NCBI RefSeq assembly: GCF_900005765.1
Contig: NC_041688.1
Span: 310,001 to 374,000 of the forward strand
DNA: 64,000 nt
DNA from: Plasmodium relictum
Lineage: Eukaryota > Apicomplexa > Aconoidasida > Haemosporida > Plasmodiidae
Direction: 5' to 3'
Both the position numbers and the translations under genes were made by a program. Below the pieces are notes generated by a model. The model was not told the origin of the DNA. It did not search any database and was given only the letters and a program-made list of their open reading frames with translations. Positions 63,825-64,000 of this stretch are shown here, piece by piece; the first letter of the stretch is position 1; each line of letters opens with the position of its first letter.

Positions 63825-64000
63825 AAATTCCTATTATTTTTTCTCTTTTTCTTAAACATTACAAAAAGTAAAAAGACTAAAAACATATTATCTTTAAATT
63901 TCTTGAGTGCATTTAATGAAAACTTAAAGAGTGATAATTCTTTCTTTTTATATAACATAAATAGAAAAACAGTAAAAAATAAATTTAGAAAACATTTTAT
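63813..64000 (+). CDS. N-terminus of a signal-peptide protein (partial)
   Basis: Only the first 62 codons are in the window; the frame is open to the edge. It starts MITIKFLLFFLFFLN, a strong hydrophobic signal peptide, followed by a Lys/Asn/Ser-rich, acid-poor stretch (SKKTKNILSLNF, then NRKTVKNKFRKHF). That is the bipartite form of apicoplast leaders, so a plastid protein is likely, but an ordinary secreted protein is possible. The mature domain is beyond the window, so no function can be given. Its ATG lies in the right copy of a 107-bp tandem duplication, and a duplicate ATG lies 107 bp upstream out of frame. Confidence 0.72.
   Translation, partial: MITIKFLLFFLFFLNITKSKKTKNILSLNFLSAFNENLKSDNSFFLYNINRKTVKNKFRKHF

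Noticed and set aside
1-64000. tRNA, rRNA, CRISPR, transposon or virus-derived sequences
   Set aside because: No cloverleaf-like G/C-rich segment, spaced direct repeats, transposase, reverse transcriptase or capsid-like frame was seen on either strand; a covariance-model scan would be needed to exclude small RNAs.

Overview
The window is nuclear DNA from a malaria parasite (genus Plasmodium). Base composition is extremely A+T-rich, intergenic DNA is full of poly(dA:dT) and (TA)n tracts, introns are short with GT/AG ends, and proteins are swollen with Asn/Lys-rich low-complexity insertions. Two or three products carry signal-peptide plus basic leaders typical of apicoplast import. It looks like a chromosome-internal core region: no subtelomeric antigen families, mobile elements, viral fossils, rRNA, tRNA or CRISPR were seen. 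From unverified memory, the P. falciparum DDX1 and SufA genes are both on chromosome 5, so this may be a syntenic block. The species is not resolved.

Layout: BUD31/G10 (+, 2073-2761) converges on the apicoplast Fe-S carrier SufA (-, 2980-3878). Next come a NIPA-type magnesium transporter (-, 4687-6138), the apicoplast-type ribosomal protein bL17 (-, 8565-9242) and a giant four-exon VPS13 lipid-transfer protein of about 8,233 residues (-, 10374-35748), which takes up about 40% of the window. A 2.2-kb head-to-head spacer leads to the ten-exon rRNA methyltransferase BUD23 (+, 37960-39849), a TAF10-like TFIID subunit (-, 40163-40843), an Asn-rich protein with a possible degenerate RRM at its C-terminus (+, 42118-44205) and a small very basic protein (-, 44529-45603). 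The right part holds a 1,727-residue coiled-coil protein with a 14-residue repeat (-, 46287-52325), an AFG1/LACE1-type mitochondrial ATPase (-, 52764-55473), the SPRY-containing DEAD-box helicase DDX1 (-, 56369-58741), a small unknown gene (+, 61006-61284), an RluA-family pseudouridine synthase (-, 61693-63321) and the first codons of a secreted or apicoplast-targeted protein cut by the window edge (+, 63813-64000).

Most of these are housekeeping genes without operon logic: splicing (BUD31), rRNA maturation and modification (BUD23, pseudouridine synthase), RNA metabolism (DDX1), transcription (TAF10), organelle biology (SufA, bL17, AFG1) and membrane lipid or ion transport (VPS13, NIPA). All exon joins were derived by reading splice sites and checking phase by hand. 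In every multi-exon model the phases add up to one open frame.

I found no convincing new biological system. The most useful leads are a 107-bp tandem duplication that copied a start codon and its 5' flank at the right edge, the 42-bp/126-bp nested repeat in the coiled-coil gene, the oversized VPS13 that appears to lack the usual C-terminal PH-like domain, translated poly(A) runs of 19-21 nt, a very short TAF10-like protein, and a possible unannotated first exon for the pseudouridine synthase.
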